A program made the position numbers and the translations under genes. Below are positions 6,121-13,524 of a stretch of 23,240 bases of DNA, one piece after another; the stretch's first letter is position 1, and the number at the start of each line of letters is the position of its first letter. Below the pieces are notes generated by a model, which was not told where the DNA came from, did not search any database, and was given only the letters and a program-made list of their open reading frames with translations. The DNA comes from Chrysiogenales bacterium (GTDB lineage Bacteria; Acidobacteriota; Aminicenantia; UBA2199), in the NCBI GenBank assembly GCA_004525465.1, contig SPCN01000005.1, positions 1-23,240 on the forward strand, read 5' to 3'.

Positions 6121-7452
6121 CTACCTCATTTTGGAAAAATTGTCAAATTTTTTCAACATCTTTCTGAAAAACGGCTTTTTAAAGTTTTTTTTCATTTCAA
6201 AATAGCTTTTCAGCACCTGGTTGACCTCGGAAACAGGCCGACCCGCCCCCCGGGAAATGCGCAAGCGCCGACGGCCGTCAACGATCTTGGGGTTGTCGCG
6301 CTCTTTGCTGGTCATGGATTCTATCACGGCCATCAAGTGACGGATGCGCTTTTCATCGACATGAATATCGGAGGTCGCGCCCTTGAACCCCAGGTTGGGC
6401 AGCATGCCCATGATTTCATTCATGGGGCCCAGCTTTTCCACCTGCCGCAATTGGGCCAGGAAATCCTCCAGGCTGAATTCATTTTTCAGCAGCCGTTGGG
6501 AAAGAACCTCGGCCTGCTTGTGGTCAAAATCCTTTTCTGCCTTCTCGATCAGGGTCAGCATGTCGCCCATGCCCAATATTTTTGCCGCCAGGCGCTCGGG
6601 AAAGAATTTCTGCAGGTCGCCGGGCTTTTCGCCGATGCCGATGAACTTGATCGGCTTGCCGGTGACGCTGACGATGGAAAGGGCGGCGCCACCGCGCGCA
6701 TCGGCGTCGAGCTTGGTCAGGATGATCGCATCCACCCCGATTTTTTCGGCGAAACTCTGGGCGGAATTGACTGCGTCCTGTCCGGTCAGGGCGTCGGCCA
6801 CAAAGATGGTCTCGGCCGGCTGCAGTGCTGCCTTGACCTGACGCAGTTCCTCCATTAGTTCTTCATCCACGTGCAGGCGGCCGGCCGTATCGACGATGAC
6901 GTAATCGTAGCCGGTGTCCGCGGCGTTTTTTTTCATTGCGCGCACCAGAACGGACAGGTCGCGGCTGTCGCTTTTGAAGAAGTTGATGCCGCTTTCGCGG
7001 GCGATGATCTCCAACTGCTCAGCGGCCGCCAGGCGCTTCAGATCAAGCGAGCAGAGCAGGGAACTTTTATCAAGCCCTTTCAGGTGCAAGGCCAGCTTGC
7101 CGGCCGTGGTGGTCTTGCCCGAGCCCTGCAGGCCTGCCAGCATGATGATGGTGGGTTTGAGCGGGCTGCGGTTCAGCTCGCGGTTCTGCGAACCCAGCAT
7201 GGCTGTCAATTCGGCCTGGACGATCTTGATCACCTGCTGGGTGGGATTGAGGCTGTCGTGGACTTCGCGGCCCATGGCCTGGACGCGTATGTTCTCGATG
7301 AATTTCTTGACCACCTTGAAGTTGACGTCGGCTTCCAGTAGCGACAGGCGGATGTCCTTCAAGGCCTGCTGCATGTTCTCTTCGGTGACCTTCACTTCGC
7401 CGCGCAGGAAGCGCAGGACCTTGTTCAGGCGTTCGCTTAAATTTTCCAGCAT
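6121..7452 (-). CDS. ffh: Signal recognition particle protein Ffh (SRP54)
   Basis: Ffh is the GTPase and signal-sequence-binding subunit of SRP. With 4.5S RNA it targets nascent membrane proteins to FtsY. The 443-residue protein shows the N helical bundle (1-~95) and then the G domain: GLQGSGKTTTAGKLA (107-121), a DxxRxAAxxQL motif at 138-148, DTAGRLH (188-194), TKLDADARGG (246-255) and GIGEKPGDL. The M domain follows from ~300, with RRRLRISRGAG (~394-404) as the RNA-binding helix. The C-terminus is basic and lacks a long Met-rich tail, which is not unusual. The Shine-Dalgarno sequence is weak and only 7 nt separate it from the stop of the M14 peptidase gene, which suggests coupling to that gene. 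No SRP RNA gene is seen in the window. Confidence 0.97.
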   Translation of the reverse strand: MLENLSERLNKVLRFLRGEVKVTEENMQQALKDIRLSLLEADVNFKVVKKFIENIRVQAMGREVHDSLNPTQQVIKIVQAELTAMLGSQNRELNRSPLKPTIIMLAGLQGSGKTTTAGKLALHLKGLDKSSLLCSLDLKRLAAAEQLEIIARESGINFFKSDSRDLSVLVRAMKKNAADTGYDYVIVDTAGRLHVDEELMEELRQVKAALQPAETIFVADALTGQDAVNSAQSFAEKIGVDAIILTKLDADARGGAALSIVSVTGKPIKFIGIGEKPGDLQKFFPERLAAKILGMGDMLTLIEKAEKDFDHKQAEVLSQRLLKNEFSLEDFLAQLRQVEKLGPMNEIMGMLPNLGFKGATSDIHVDEKRIRHLMAVIESMTSKERDNPKIVDGRRRLRISRGAGRPVSEVNQVLKSYFEMKKNFKKPFFRKMLKKFDNFSKMR

Positions 7453-7459
7453 GCGTATT

Positions 7460-9085
7460 TCACTCGCTCAACATGGCGACCGGCGGTTTCTGCGCCAGGC
7501 GCCAAACGGGATAAGGCCCGGGCCGGTTGCTCCACTGCTGGACGATAACACGGTTGAAAAAGCCCCAGGCCGCCAGGCTGTCGGTGGATTCGGGCTCAAG
7601 CAGCACAGGCACAAGCCGGGCCAACGGCTGAGACAGGCTGACGTAATAGGAGCCGGACGGAATATCGACTTCCGCTTTTTCGTAATTCCCCTTGATGGTA
7701 TTCAGGACATGCCCCTGGAAAATGTCCTTATCGGTCTCCACCCCGCTGATCTTGAAGTTTTCGGCTTCAGCCTTGAAACCTTCCAATATCCGCTCCACAC
7801 GGATGCCGTGCCGGTTCAAATTGGCCAGCGCCTCGGGCTGATGCGGCATCAGGACGTAACCGGCCGGCAGTTCCAGGCTGCGTCTGGGGACAGCCAGGGA
7901 AAGGTAGGGCAGTTTGTAATCTTTCGGCACATCGGTCTTTTTTATGATGAATTCGCCCATCCGCGCCGGGTACTTGGCACGGTCTTCAGGCTTAATGGCT
8001 TCCTTGACGAACTCGTAGCTTTTCAGCGTCAGGTCGAACAGTTTTTCCAACGTGGATTCCAGCGCGAATTCACCGCTGCTGAAACGAGCGATGGTTTCCC
8101 GGTCGGCCCGGCGCGCCAGCTCAGCCAGGGACCCGATGTTCTTGGCCGTATAAGCCAGGATGGAGGCGACAAAGGCGCGGGAAGCGAGCACGCGGGTCCT
8201 GAAATCGGCGTAGGAATAATTTTCGTTCAAAATGCTGAAACGGTTGCGCAAACCGACATAATTCTGGCCATAGCGGGCTTCCTGCGCTTCGCTGATCCAG
8301 CCCATTTCCGGGACCTGGCGGTCAACGAAATTGCCGTAGGGCACACTATCGTAGCCGTGAACGGTTTTCAGCGCCTGGGCCACGGCCGGAAAAAGTTTCT
8401 GCCACATGGTGTCACGCAAGGCTTTGTCGCTGTTGGGATTGAGCTGGGTGGAATAGGTCACCGGCTCCTGGTGGAAGGAGCCGTTGGTGGTGTGCATGTC
8501 CACGGTCAGCAGCGGGTCCCAGGAATTGAACACATCGACCAGGGCCCGCACCTCGGGAGATTCCAGTTTCATGTAGTCGCGGTTCAGGTCCAGGTTCTGG
8601 CCGTTGTAACGCAATCCGGCCAGTTCGGGACCCAGGTCGCGGCGGTTGTGACCGAGCTTGTCGTTGCCGTCGGCGTTGAAAATGGGGATGAACAGCAGCA
8701 CCTGGCTGTCGAGCAGTCCGGCAAACTTGCCCAGGGCGATGTCGCGGATGAGCATCAGCGACGCCTCCTTGCCCTCCACTTCGCCGGCATGGATGTTGGC
8801 CATGACCAGCACGGCCTGCTTGCCGGCCAGGCGCAGATCTTCAGGGCGACTGACTTTTTCCCTGCTCAGCACCACTAGCGGCACCAGCCGCCCTTCGCTG
8901 GAAGTCGTCAAAGGCAGGATCTTCACCATATCCGATTTTTTCTGCACCTGGTACAAAAAATTCATGACATCTTCATATAAAGATGTCTTCGTATAATTCG
9001 AACTTTCGGCCACGGTCAGGATCGCTTCGGCCGGCAAAAAACAGGAAAACAGAAAAACAGTGATCAACAAAATTGTGCGTTTCAT
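7460..9085 (-). CDS. Exported M14-family zinc metallocarboxypeptidase
   Basis: This 541-residue exported protein has the M14 carboxypeptidase fold, which cleaves C-terminal residues from peptides or related amide bonds. Residues 1-21 are a signal peptide (MKRTILLITVFLFSCFLPAEA). The zinc ligands appear as H99-x-x-E102 (NIHAGEVEGKE) and H198 (VDMHTTNG). NLDLNRDYMKLESPE (165-179) carries the substrate-carboxylate Asn/Arg region. The ~200 C-terminal residues show no family motif I recognise and look like an added beta-rich domain. The open frame extends to 9232, but ATG 9085 with GGAGG 5 nt upstream gives the signal peptide at the very start, so it is preferred. The gene lies 7 nt upstream of ffh, which makes it the possible first gene of the ffh operon. 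The substrate is unknown. Confidence 0.9.
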   Translation of the reverse strand: MKRTILLITVFLFSCFLPAEAILTVAESSNYTKTSLYEDVMNFLYQVQKKSDMVKILPLTTSSEGRLVPLVVLSREKVSRPEDLRLAGKQAVLVMANIHAGEVEGKEASLMLIRDIALGKFAGLLDSQVLLFIPIFNADGNDKLGHNRRDLGPELAGLRYNGQNLDLNRDYMKLESPEVRALVDVFNSWDPLLTVDMHTTNGSFHQEPVTYSTQLNPNSDKALRDTMWQKLFPAVAQALKTVHGYDSVPYGNFVDRQVPEMGWISEAQEARYGQNYVGLRNRFSILNENYSYADFRTRVLASRAFVASILAYTAKNIGSLAELARRADRETIARFSSGEFALESTLEKLFDLTLKSYEFVKEAIKPEDRAKYPARMGEFIIKKTDVPKDYKLPYLSLAVPRRSLELPAGYVLMPHQPEALANLNRHGIRVERILEGFKAEAENFKISGVETDKDIFQGHVLNTIKGNYEKAEVDIPSGSYYVSLSQPLARLVPVLLEPESTDSLAAWGFFNRVIVQQWSNRPGPYPVWRLAQKPPVAMLSE

Positions 9086-9196
9086 AAGACCTCCGGGAGT
9101 CATTATAACCGAAATAGGGCCTCCGGGACAACCGGTTTGTTCGTGACACGTAGCAGGGTAAAACAAGGCAAAGGGAAAAGGAAAAAATTGTTTGAT

Positions 9197-9223
9197 TGTA
9201 GGGGCTGACCCCCGTGTCCGCCC
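9197..9223 (+). repeat. TGTAGGGGC-type intergenic repeat, plus-strand copy
   Basis: The plus strand reads TGTAGGGGCTGACCCCCGTG and then TCCGCCC. It faces a related copy in the opposite orientation at 9267-9292, so the pair can fold back over a ~43-nt centre. It lies in the 300-bp divergent spacer between the M14 peptidase and superoxide dismutase genes. Confidence 0.6.
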
Positions 9224-9266
9224 ATTTTCCATTCACGTCATCACGTTCGTTGATGCATGTAGAAAA

Positions 9267-9292
9267 GGACAGGCACAGGGGCCTGCCCCTAC
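9267..9292 (-). repeat. TGTAGGGGC-type intergenic repeat, minus-strand copy
   Basis: Read on the minus strand this is GTAGGGGCAGGCCCCTGTGC followed by CTGTCC. It matches the plus-strand copy at 9197-9223 with several differences. The internal GGGGCAGGCCCC is itself partly palindromic (9277-9289). Confidence 0.6.
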
Positions 9293-9320
9293 GGAAGCGT
9301 TTGCTTCGCACCCTCTGTCC

Positions 9321-9349
9321 TTGACATTTCCTATCCTATTTTCTATATT
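9321..9349 (+). promoter_or_regulatory. Near-consensus sigma70 promoter for the sod-ogt genes
   Basis: A perfect TTGACA (9321-9326), a 17-bp spacer and TATATT (9344-9349) stand 37 nt before the sod start codon. The second hexamer departs from consensus at only one position. This is the best promoter match in the window, and it implies strong constitutive expression unless a repressor acts on it. No clear operator palindrome overlaps it. Confidence 0.75.
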
Positions 9350-9385
9350 GATAATACAAAAACAAACAAATTTATGGAGGAAAAA

Positions 9386-9997
<612 letters not shown>

Positions 9998-10007
9998 TAT
10001 TTTCAAA

Positions 10008-10535
10008 ATGCCGGAATCACAACGGTCCGGCGCAGCCGCCGCGACAGTCATTTATGTCCCCTCGCCCATCGGCTGTCTCCGCATCAGCGGCAGCGAAAAA
10101 GGCCTGCGCGAACTGGAATTCTGTGAAAATCCTGGGCCTGAACCCAAAGAAGTCCCAGCCTGCCTGCGCCTCGCCGGCACACAACTTGAAGAATATTTCC
10201 AGGGCCGCCGCCTTGACTTTGACCTGCCCCTGGACCTGCGCGGCAGTGCATTTCAAATTAAGGTCTGGGCAGCATTGCGCGAGGTGCCGTACAGCCACAC
10301 CGTGTCTTATGGTTCCATCGCCCGCGCCATCGGCAGGCCGAAATCCAGCCGCGCCGTGGGCGGCGCCAACCATCGCAACCCCGTAGCCATTATCGTCCCC
10401 TGCCACCGCATTATAGGCGGCGACGGACGCTTGACCGGCTACGGCGGCGGCCTGTGGCGCAAGCAGTGGCTTTTGGACCACGAAAGGACAATCAGTTGCC
10501 AGCTGCCAAAGCCGGGAAGCGGAACCGGTACTTGA
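10008..10535 (+). CDS. ogt: Methylated-DNA--[protein]-cysteine S-methyltransferase (O6-alkylguanine repair)
   Basis: This is a 175-residue suicide repair protein that moves the alkyl group from O6-alkylguanine (or O4-alkylthymine) onto its own cysteine. The acceptor Cys132 lies in IIVPCHRIIG. The DNA-binding helix region shows VSYGSIARAIGRPKSSRAVGGANHRNP, where Arg115 is the expected base-flipping arginine. A short N-terminal RNase-H-like part (~14-75) precedes it, as in Ogt, and there is no Ada domain. No Shine-Dalgarno sequence is visible before ATG 10008, only 10 nt after the sod stop, so translation probably depends on coupling with sod. The C-terminal ~15 residues are Gly/Pro/Thr-rich and dispensable-looking. 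Confidence 0.94.
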   Translation: MPESQRSGAAAATVIYVPSPIGCLRISGSEKGLRELEFCENPGPEPKEVPACLRLAGTQLEEYFQGRRLDFDLPLDLRGSAFQIKVWAALREVPYSHTVSYGSIARAIGRPKSSRAVGGANHRNPVAIIVPCHRIIGGDGRLTGYGGGLWRKQWLLDHERTISCQLPKPGSGTGT

Positions 10536-10559
10536 CTTTTAGCGGCCGTCCGTTAAAAT
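10532..10559 (+). promoter_or_regulatory. Candidate promoter for the DUF4388-like gene
   Basis: TTGACT (10532-10537) overlaps the ogt stop codon. After 16 bp comes TAAAAT (10554-10559). It lies 57 nt before the start codon. Two short hairpins follow, GCGGCA/TGCCGC and CGGGC/GCCCG, in the leader between about 10571 and 10605. Then comes GGAGG at 10607-10612, immediately before the start codon. Confidence 0.5.
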
Positions 10560-10616
10560 GACACATTGTAGCGGCAAGGTGCCGCCTATCCGGGCCGTTC
10601 GCCCGGCGGAGGAAAA

Positions 10617-12293
10617 ATGATTCCGGATCAAGGCACTCTCGGCGAAACGACTCCGGTCAAATTGCTGCTGACCCTGTACGAACAATTACAAACCGGCATC
10701 CTGTATTTAAGGCAAAATGAAATCCTGAAGGTTTTTTATCTCAACCGCGGCAAGATCAGTTGGGCAATATCCTCGGACGAAGCGGACAAAATTGAACATG
10801 TCCTCCTGGCCAGGAAGATGATCAGCCCCGAATTGCTGGCCCCCTATCAGGGCGGCGACAAGATCAAGGAATCCTTCGGCAAGATCCTGGTGGAAAACGG
10901 CGCGCTGAGCCTGGAGGCCTTGATCACCGCCATCCGGGAGCAGGTGCGGCTCATCGCTGCCAGCGTTCTGCGCTGGAACATCGGCAATTACCAGTTGGTG
11001 CAGGAATCTCCGCCAACCCGCCTGGTCAGTTTGGATCTGGAAATTCCCGGGCTTATCAGCAATTATGTTTTGTCGCAAATGGACATGAATATCGTCTGGG
11101 AAGAATTGGGGTCGCTATCCGGAGAACTGGAGCAAACCCCCCTGCCCGAGAAGAAGAGCCTCTATCCTTTGGACGACGAACAACAAGAGATTTTTTCCCA
11201 CTTCAAGCAACCGCAGCTCCTGGAGTCGGTGCTTCTGGATTTTCCCGCCGAACGAAAATACCGCATATTGAAAATCCTGTACTTCTTTCTCTTAACCGGA
11301 TTGCTGTGCAAAAAGGAAGCCGATAAAAAAACCTCGCTGGACTTCAGGGAACTGGACAGTTTGTTCGGCCAGGACCCGACCGCTGCGCAATCTGAAATAG
11401 ACATTAAAATGCCGGACTTGATCAATGACGAGGATATCAAAGACATACCACTGGACGATCTTCCCGAAATTTCCGTCCAGAATAACACGGATAAAGACAA
11501 AGAATCATTGCCCGATCTTCCCGACCTGATGCCATCGGAAATGGCTGAAGTCAAGGAAGATATCAGAGAATTTCCGGCTCCGGTCGAAGTGGAAAAAGTG
11601 CAACCACGCATCCAGCCTCTGCTCAAGCCGGAAAAACAAAAGCCGCGGTGGCTGAGCATTACTTTTCTTTCAATCCTGCTGGCCGCCATTACCTTCTTAC
11701 TGTTCCTTTGGTTTACTCGAACCCCCGCAACGCAGGAGCCCGTTGTATCCCGCCCGGCCGGCGCCAGGACCGACTTAAAAAAACAACCAGCCAAGCAAAC
11801 CGAAGCGGATGTTCAAGAAAGCAAATCGCCGACCGCAATCAATGAGTCCGCCCAGGAAGAAATCCAACCGACCCGCAGCGAACCGCAGAAACCAAAACCC
11901 GCCCCGGAAAAAACAGTCCCCTTTGAAAGCAAAAAACAGCCCGAAGCAGCCGCGGCAGCTGCCCAGGCCCAGCAGCGATTCGCGGCCGGAAATTTCAATG
12001 CCGCCGCCGACATCTGGCGCGGCGAGATGGTCGGCACCCAGGTCAAGTACAGCATCCTGTTGGAAATGGATTGCCTGAAGGCATCGGTGCGCATCGCCTA
12101 CGGTCAAATGACGGACAAGGAGAACTTTTTCCTTCTGAACAAAACCAACCGCGACGGACGCCGCTGCTGGCTGGTGCTTTGGGGCAAGTACCGCACCCAG
12201 GACGAAGCGGCTCTGGGCATGAAACTGGTACCTGAATATTTCATTAAGCAGAGCAACCCGCCCTCGGTGATCGAGCTGGAACCTTATTTATAA
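10617..12293 (+). CDS. Membrane-anchored protein with N-terminal DUF4388-like domain and C-terminal SPOR-like domain
   Basis: This 558-residue protein is probably part of a regulatory system. Residues ~5-150 resemble DUF4388 (PATAN-like): TPVKLLLTLYEQLQTGILYL, then VFYLNRGKISWAISSDE, a module frequent in predicted two-component and gliding-type regulators. Residues 255-345 are an acidic, Pro-rich linker (DIPLDDLPEI, LPDLPDLMP). One membrane segment spans ~346-366, bounded by basic residues on the N side, so the N-terminus should be cytoplasmic. After a Lys/Pro/Gln-rich linker, residues ~450-470 look like half a TPR (RFAAGNFNAAADIW). Residues ~475-550 resemble SPOR (YSILLEMDCLKASVRIAY, then RRCWLVLWGKYRTQDEAALG), which in other proteins binds peptidoglycan. 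GCGGAGG sits 5 nt before the ATG. The gene converges on the kinase operon. The domain calls rest on pattern resemblance and the role is inference. Confidence 0.8.
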   Translation: MIPDQGTLGETTPVKLLLTLYEQLQTGILYLRQNEILKVFYLNRGKISWAISSDEADKIEHVLLARKMISPELLAPYQGGDKIKESFGKILVENGALSLEALITAIREQVRLIAASVLRWNIGNYQLVQESPPTRLVSLDLEIPGLISNYVLSQMDMNIVWEELGSLSGELEQTPLPEKKSLYPLDDEQQEIFSHFKQPQLLESVLLDFPAERKYRILKILYFFLLTGLLCKKEADKKTSLDFRELDSLFGQDPTAAQSEIDIKMPDLINDEDIKDIPLDDLPEISVQNNTDKDKESLPDLPDLMPSEMAEVKEDIREFPAPVEVEKVQPRIQPLLKPEKQKPRWLSITFLSILLAAITFLLFLWFTRTPATQEPVVSRPAGARTDLKKQPAKQTEADVQESKSPTAINESAQEEIQPTRSEPQKPKPAPEKTVPFESKKQPEAAAAAAQAQQRFAAGNFNAAADIWRGEMVGTQVKYSILLEMDCLKASVRIAYGQMTDKENFFLLNKTNRDGRRCWLVLWGKYRTQDEAALGMKLVPEYFIKQSNPPSVIELEPYL

Positions 12294-12307
12294 AACAAAG
12301 GCAGCAG

Positions 12308-12442
12308 GTTCGACGTTCGACGTTCGAAGTTCGAAGTTAAAGAAAGAGAAAATCGTTCAGGATTTTTTGCCTGATTGAATAGATTTCGTTTTAGTGCATT
12401 CGCTTACAACATCGAACATCGAACTCCGAACTTCGAACTTCG
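12308..12442. repeat. Inverted pair of degenerate 7-nt tandem repeats (GTTCGAA-like), between convergent genes
   Basis: The left arm (12308-12338) is heptamers GTTCGAC, GTTCGAC, GTTCGAA, GTTCGAA and GTT. The right arm (12408-12442) is AACATCG, AACATCG, AACTCCG, AACTTCG and AACTTCG, the complement of the same unit. The arms can fold over a ~69-nt centre. The element fills nearly all of the 149-bp space between the two converging gene ends and could serve as a bidirectional transcription or decay barrier. No U-run is adjacent. It is not CRISPR, since the units are contiguous and there are no spacers. Confidence 0.75.
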
Positions 12443-12895
12443 TTAAAATACTATGATCATCATGTCCTGGAGCAGCGAGTTTTTTGGGTTTTCGACGATG
12501 CGCCCCATTTCGAAGTCGTTGGCGTAAAAGATGAAAGTGGGGACCTTCTCCACCTCCATATCTTCCACGTAGTATTTCTGCCCGGCATCGGCTTTTTTTT
12601 CTACTTCATAAAAATTCACCTTGAATTCTGGAACATTGAGGGTGTCCAATATCTTTATAAAAACCGGGAGATGGTTCTTGGAGTCATCACACCAGAAGGC
12701 GAAATAGACATCAGCCTTCAACTCAGGAGCCTTGTTTTTCAGGTTTTCGATCAACTCCGCGTCGGGCTTGTAGGCATCGTAGATCTTCTTCCACTCGGGG
12801 TTAAGCAAAATATCAGCCTTGTTGGCCGCCTTTTGGCCCCAGGCGCTGACGTTCATGAGAATCAGGATAAAGGTTATGATAAGGAAATGTTTCAT
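12443..12895 (-). CDS. Exported thioredoxin-fold protein with CXXS in place of CXXC
   Basis: This 150-residue protein has an N-terminal signal peptide (MKHFLIITFILILMNVSAWG) and should be periplasmic. The rest fits a thioredoxin fold. DVYFAFWCDDSKNHLPVFIKIL (62-83) aligns with the strand-active-site-helix part, and VEKVPTFIFY (115-124) supplies the cis-Pro loop. The active site reads C69-D-D-S72, so the resolving cysteine is missing. This is the only Cys in the mature protein. CXXS proteins cannot make the usual internal disulfide and may bind clients or glutathione-type mixed disulfides. The start has AGGAGG ~5 nt upstream and lies 8 nt after the FHA gene stop, so it is the last gene of the PP2C-kinase-FHA operon. 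The protein ends abruptly with hydrophobic IIVF. Function is unassigned. Confidence 0.83.
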   Translation of the reverse strand: MKHFLIITFILILMNVSAWGQKAANKADILLNPEWKKIYDAYKPDAELIENLKNKAPELKADVYFAFWCDDSKNHLPVFIKILDTLNVPEFKVNFYEVEKKADAGQKYYVEDMEVEKVPTFIFYANDFEMGRIVENPKNSLLQDMMIIVF

Positions 12896-12903
12896 ATTGC
12901 CTC

Positions 12904-13515
12904 CTAACGATGATAAATTATTTTTACGGACCCCTTTTTGCCAAGAAAAACGACATCATTGTCGTTGAGTTCGCGTTCATCGATCTTTTCTTCGTTCAGG
13001 TAAACCCCATTGGTGGAATTGAGGTCCTTGACGAATACCTTGCCCGAACGGGCAAAGATCTGGCAATGCAGTTTGGAAACGATCGATTCCTGGATGATGA
13101 CCAGAGACTGGGCTGGATCGCGGCCGATCGACAGAGGGTTGTCAGTGACCAGATAAGTGCTGATCTGCTGGCTGCCTACCAACACTTCGATCTTGCCGTG
13201 GATACCCGGAGAAGAGGCCGGACGGCTTTCAACGGCCGGTTGGGATTCGACCTGGGTCAGTCCCAGGTCCACGGCCACTTCCTCAACGGGTGCTTCGGAT
13301 CGGATTTCAGGAAAAGCCTCCCGGCGGCGGCGGAAGATCCAAAGTATGCAAACAACAATGACCACTACTGCGACGGCGGCCAGCAGCAGCGCAGTTTGGT
13401 TAGCCTGCCAGAAGCCCAGAATGGAAAAGCCGGCAGAACGGGCGGAAAAGGATTGCTGGAGGGGGCATTGTCCGCGGCCGGCAACTGCCGGCTCTGAAAA
13501 CGATCTTTTTTTCAT
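12904..13515 (-). CDS. Membrane-anchored FHA-domain protein
   Basis: This 203-residue protein is the likely phosphothreonine reader of the adjacent kinase. A membrane segment (~41-61) is followed by FRRRR, which places the C-terminal part in the cytoplasm. A Glu/Val/Ser-rich linker (~67-105) leads to an FHA domain (~107-203). The phosphopeptide-binding residues appear in PLSIGRDP (127-134), SIVSKLHC (144-151) and LNSTNGVYL (165-173). The first ~40 residues precede the membrane segment and look neither like a signal peptide nor a domain, so they are an odd feature. AGGAGG 5 nt before the ATG supports the start. The gene begins 9 nt after the kinase stop. FHA proteins beside a Hanks kinase are normally substrates or adaptors of that kinase. 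Confidence 0.92.
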   Translation of the reverse strand: MKKRSFSEPAVAGRGQCPLQQSFSARSAGFSILGFWQANQTALLLAAVAVVVIVVCILWIFRRRREAFPEIRSEAPVEEVAVDLGLTQVESQPAVESRPASSPGIHGKIEVLVGSQQISTYLVTDNPLSIGRDPAQSLVIIQESIVSKLHCQIFARSGKVFVKDLNSTNGVYLNEEKIDERELNDNDVVFLGKKGSVKIIYHR

Positions 13516-13524
13516 GCTGGCCTC

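Noticed and set aside
6914..8878. 654-codon open frame on the plus strand opposite ffh and the M14 peptidase
   Set aside because: Both opposite-strand genes carry complete family motifs, and this frame has none. It is a mirror frame of GC-rich coding sequence.
9086..9232. Upstream extension of the M14 peptidase frame
   Set aside because: It would bury the signal peptide 49 residues into the protein and runs through repeat sequence. GGAGG fits ATG 9085.
9374..9385. ATG 9374 as the superoxide dismutase start
   Set aside because: It has no ribosome site of its own, and it is followed directly by the GGAGG serving ATG 9386.
12308..12442. CRISPR-like direct repeats
   Set aside because: The units are 7 nt and contiguous, with no spacers. 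The two arms are complementary and no cas genes are present.
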